Below, piece by piece: positions 60,811 to 64,000 of a DNA stretch of 64,000 nt. Under the pieces are notes generated by a model. It was not told the DNA's origin, did no database searches, and saw only the letters and a list, made by a program, of their open reading frames with translations. The DNA is taken from contig JAFFSR010000282.1 of the NCBI GenBank assembly GCA_017163975.1, positions 236,501 to 300,500 on the forward strand, read 5' to 3'. The position numbers and the translations under genes were made by a program. The DNA comes from Anastatus disparis. Lineage: Eukaryota; Arthropoda; Insecta; Hymenoptera; Eupelmidae. Each line of letters opens with the position of its first letter. The stretch's first letter is position 1.

Positions 60811-61067
60811 TAAATAATTTATAGGGAACCAAGGTATAGCACGGAAATCTGGGTAAAATTTTAACTCAAAGCTAATGAAAGTATCATATAGGAAAAAATG
60901 GAATTCCAACTGGATAATCCATTAAAATCCATAAGGATAACTTAATTAGCTATTTGAACGCAATTTCAACAATATAAAAATATATTTTTGTTTTAGTACT
61001 GATAATTTCGAATTATTTTTGTCTATTCCACCGTCTATTATGCTGATTTTTCTCTCCATGTGACCGT

Positions 61068-61295
61068 CTTAGAGCATATACTACTGGAGGAAGCACGTTT
61101 ATGGAAAGAGTGTAGACGAACGAGCAAGAGAAAGAGAGACAGTTTGGGTACCACCTTTCTCTCTCATGCAGGCACATGATTGGTTGACGCCACTTCTTTC
61201 TAAGAGAAAACGGTTACCCAAACTATCACCCTCTCTCTCAATATCGTCTACACTTTTTGTTCAGGCGTGCTTCCTCCAGTAGTATATGCTCTAAG
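61068..61295. mobile_element. hAT-type MITE with perfect 8-bp duplication
   Basis: GTGACCGT lies at 61060-61067 and 61296-61303. The terminal repeat reads CTTAGAGCATATACTACTGG from both sides and continues for about 30 bp. An 8-bp duplication is the rule for hAT transposons. Non-coding, 228 bp. Confidence 0.85.
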
Positions 61296-61527
61296 GTGAC
61301 CGTAGGAGGCCAGATATCTGTCGTATGAAAAAAAGATACATGCGTATTGGGTCGCCTAAACATAAAAATAACCTCTTAAAGTTATAGGTCATACAAAGTG
61401 GTCATATTTTCATCATATTCCATTTTTCACAATAATAAAATATTGCAAACACAATTTTTAAAAAATGTCAGTGTATCTACTTCGTATCGCTATTCGTTCT
61501 TCTATTCACCAGTAGAATAGAGAATAG

Positions 61528-62292
61528 GGCTCGGATTTATAGTCGACACTCAACACCTAGTACTCAGTTTTCAACCCTCAGGGTGAAATCAGATGGAGCG
61601 GAAAATAGACGACGGAACGTCACAAAACATTCATTCCGTCGCCTTGTTTTCCGTCAAATTTTTTCCCTATGTTCACATGGCACGGAATGTAGCTGAAAAA
61701 TTGTTAAAAATAGCATACAAATGTATCCGCGAATTTTAAATTAACAACGAAAATGTTAAAAAAGTTGGAAATAATCACCTATTGTTATTGTAATGAGATT
61801 CTTTTTTTATAAAAATAAAATATAGTTTGTTATTATAACCAAATATTTCAATTAACATCATTATTTTTTAATTATAAAATTGCTAATCAACGTCACAGAA
61901 CTTCTATTCCGCTCCATGTGAATATAGGGAAACAAATTTGACGGGATAATAGAAGCGTCACAGACTTTTTGAAATTGTTTAAACTAATAGTTAACCAAAA
62001 TAGAATTTAAAAGTTTGATTGAAATTAAAAGTACAGCTATGGAAAGCAAATTAAAAATATTACGTGAGGTTATTGAAGCACTAATAATTTTTTTAAACAA
62101 AATAAAAATTGATGTCGTCTATTACGTCGTCTTTACTCCGTTGGCGGAATACAAAGATGCGGAATTGAGGTTCTGTGACGTTCCGTCGCCTATTTTCCGC
62201 TCCATCTGATTTCACCCTCAGATCTTAAAGTTTCATTGTTCCTTGTTCACTATAAACGTGTGTCTACGTTCATAGGGATAGTAATTCGAGCC
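61528..62292. mobile_element. GGCTCG-family MITE, split by a nested element
   Basis: TAG lies at 61525-61527 and 62293-62295; ends GGCTCGGATTTATAG and, inward from the right, GGCTCGAATTACTATC. Without the insertion at 61581-62217 (and one TCA) the element is about 125 bp and resembles the copy at 60657. Confidence 0.65.
61581..62217. mobile_element. MITE with GGGTGAAATCAGATGG ends, nested
   Basis: TCA lies at 61578-61580 and 62218-62220. The ends GGGTGAAATCAGATGGAGCG are identical for about 30 bp and continue with GACGGAACGTCACA. A second inner inverted pair (CCCTATGTTCACATGG and inverse) is present. 637 bp, non-coding; a 3-bp duplication suggests a PIF/Harbinger-like mover. Confidence 0.75.
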
Positions 62293-62350
62293 TAGAATTC
62301 TATTCCCTGCATGAAACTTGCCGAATAGCGTTGATTGGTTGTTTCTATTA

Positions 62351-62488
62351 GGCCGAGTCTACATTATGTACTTTGTGTCGTCTATACTTTTGGACAAAGT
62401 CGTTGATTGAGTGATTTTTAAAAAACGACCAATTAGCGACTCCATCTAAAAGTATAGACAGCACAAAGTACACAGTGTAGACTTGGCC
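62351..62488. mobile_element. Small palindromic MITE with TTA duplication
   Basis: TTA lies at 62348-62350 and 62489-62491; ends GGCCGAGTCTACATTATGTA and, inward from the right, GGCCAAGTCTACACTGTGTA. 138 bp, non-coding. Confidence 0.8.
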
Positions 62489-62499
62489 TTACGCATTTT

Positions 62500-64000
62500 C
62501 TATATATCAGTCTCTATTCTACCCATCTGGCTGCGCTGCACCCTAAGCGTCTATATTCGTTGTTATAACTCTGAATGCACTTCATTGTCTTAAGTTGAGG
62601 AATATGTTCGTACAACCGTGATTTTGATGCAAATAGTCATATGACAATCCAATTCAAGATATCCAACATCTAAAATAGTAAAAAATATCTTCAAAACGTT
62701 ATATGCAGTCATATTTCTAAAAAAAATTGTTATTCCTGCTCATTCAAGACGATTAAATATAAACGTAAGTCTATTTTTATAACGAAATTTACAAAAAAAG
62801 ATTATTTAATTCATATCAATATATTTATATCGATATTATAATTAATTTTAGTTGTCCAAATTATTTTGTAAATAGATAATAAATTTTGTTAATTGTAATA
62901 AATATTGATGTCTGTAAACTTATAGTGAATATATCAAGATACATAGTAAAATTTTCTAATACAATGTTTATTTGAGATCTCTTTTATACCTCATACTTTC
63001 GTTGAGGTTAGTGCAAAATGTTTTTAGCGACTTTCCAATGTTTAACGTTTTATACGATCAAAAATTTCTAGAAAAAAATTCTGTTCAAATTTTAATTTGA
63101 CAATCAACTTTTGTCATCTTCAAATAATTTTCTAAATGGTCAAAGAGTACTTATTGCATTCAAAGAATATTCTCAGTTTTGATTTGAAAATTTCCTATTT
63201 GTTAGCATAGAGGATACATAAAATTTTTTTAATTTGCCAAATAATTAACAAATACTTTCTTTACTTTAATTATTTGAAAAATTGTGTAATTTTTATGTAT
63301 GTTAATTATGTTTCAACATTTTAAATACTTATATTTAAAGACAGCAGAATATGAATTTTAATTTATCAAAAATGTTTAATGTTTAAAGAACATTTCAATA
63401 TGTCCCAAATGTAGAAATTTATTTTGTACATTTTTAATTTACTTGACAATATTTTTTTTTGCAATTAAGAACATTTTATCTTAAATATATTGGAATTTAA
63501 GATTGTAAAAAATAGTTTTTTCAGATTCAGAAATAATATTAAATATTTAGAAACATTTTTAATTTCTTTATCATATTTAAGAATATTTCTAAGTTACCTA
63601 AAAACATTCAAGATATATTTATTAAAATTTTCAGCAATTTATGTTTTTATTTTTAGGAAAATAAAAGCATAAATTATTTATAGAGAAAAATTACAAACGA
63701 AACACCTACAAGATGTAAATATTATTACATGTGCATGGATATCATACAAAAAAAGTTACTAATTACTTATATGCTAATACATATATATTTTAATTAAAAC
63801 AATAATTTACATATTTGATATTTCTAAATCACAGTTGTTTCTTAAAGCATGTTTAATTATATGTATTCAAACAAAATTGTAATGAATTTTAATTTTTAAC
63901 ATACGTTCAAACTTTACAACTATTTTAATGCAGCTGTAATATAATTTTTTAGAATATAAATAATATTATCTATAAATTAAAACATGACTCGAATTTTATT
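62500..64000. other. AT-rich DNA, nothing recognised
   Basis: No coding frame with family motifs, no repeat ends, no RNA gene. Short AT-rich open frames appear by chance. Confidence 0.5.

Overview
The window looks like an AT-rich arthropod (insect) chromosome segment, most likely from a transposon-laden genome such as that of a parasitoid wasp. The placement in Hymenoptera is inference from the mix of element types, not proof. There is no operon-like gene order. Almost everything recognisable is mobile DNA: two decayed Helitrons, a Mutator-type transposase fused to a YqaJ-like nuclease, two tandem NOF/Phantom-like (Mutator superfamily) genes, two foldback-type elements built from subrepeats, at least a dozen MITE-like elements, two tRNA-derived SINEs, an LTR-like island and several minisatellites. 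One multi-exon, host-like gene is present as two broken, oppositely oriented partial copies.

Layout. 1-2.6 kb: AT-rich DNA, then a remnant of a Ulp1/SUMO-protease-like domain. 2.6-15.6 kb: a decayed Helitron (zinc motif, HUH Rep, Pif1-like helicase) interrupted by two TTAA-flanked foldback MITEs and by a 6.8 kb element that is a nested palindrome flanked by TA; a third related MITE lies just before it. 15.6-17.6 kb: a purine-rich minisatellite. 18-25 kb: further MITEs, an LTR- or leader-like island with a TATA box and spaced repeats, a long-TIR element and a polypyrimidine tract. 25.6-29 kb: a second, different Helitron with an intact HUH motif but later frameshifts. 30-32.2 kb: the Mutator/YqaJ gene and a 40-bp minisatellite. 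32-38.6 kb: mostly non-coding, with a SINE inside an older repeat.

38.6-60.5 kb is the most interesting block. Inverted arms of about 1.7 kb, carrying exons of the host-like gene, flank two diverged NOF-like genes with duplicated leaders. Gene A keeps a plausible DDE triad but is cut by a MITE. Gene B has long open frames (639 and about 642 codons) but has lost two of the three catalytic acids. Its C-terminal half contains two tandem ubiquitin-specific-protease-like domains in which domain 1 keeps the His and lacks the Cys, while domain 2 keeps the Cys and lacks the His. Gene B is interrupted by one foldback element at a leader splice donor and by another exactly in the second His box. 60.5-62.5 kb holds a cluster of MITEs, one nested in another, with readable target duplications; the rest is AT-rich.

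All boundaries and homologies were read by eye. Family names rest on motif recognition, not on a search.
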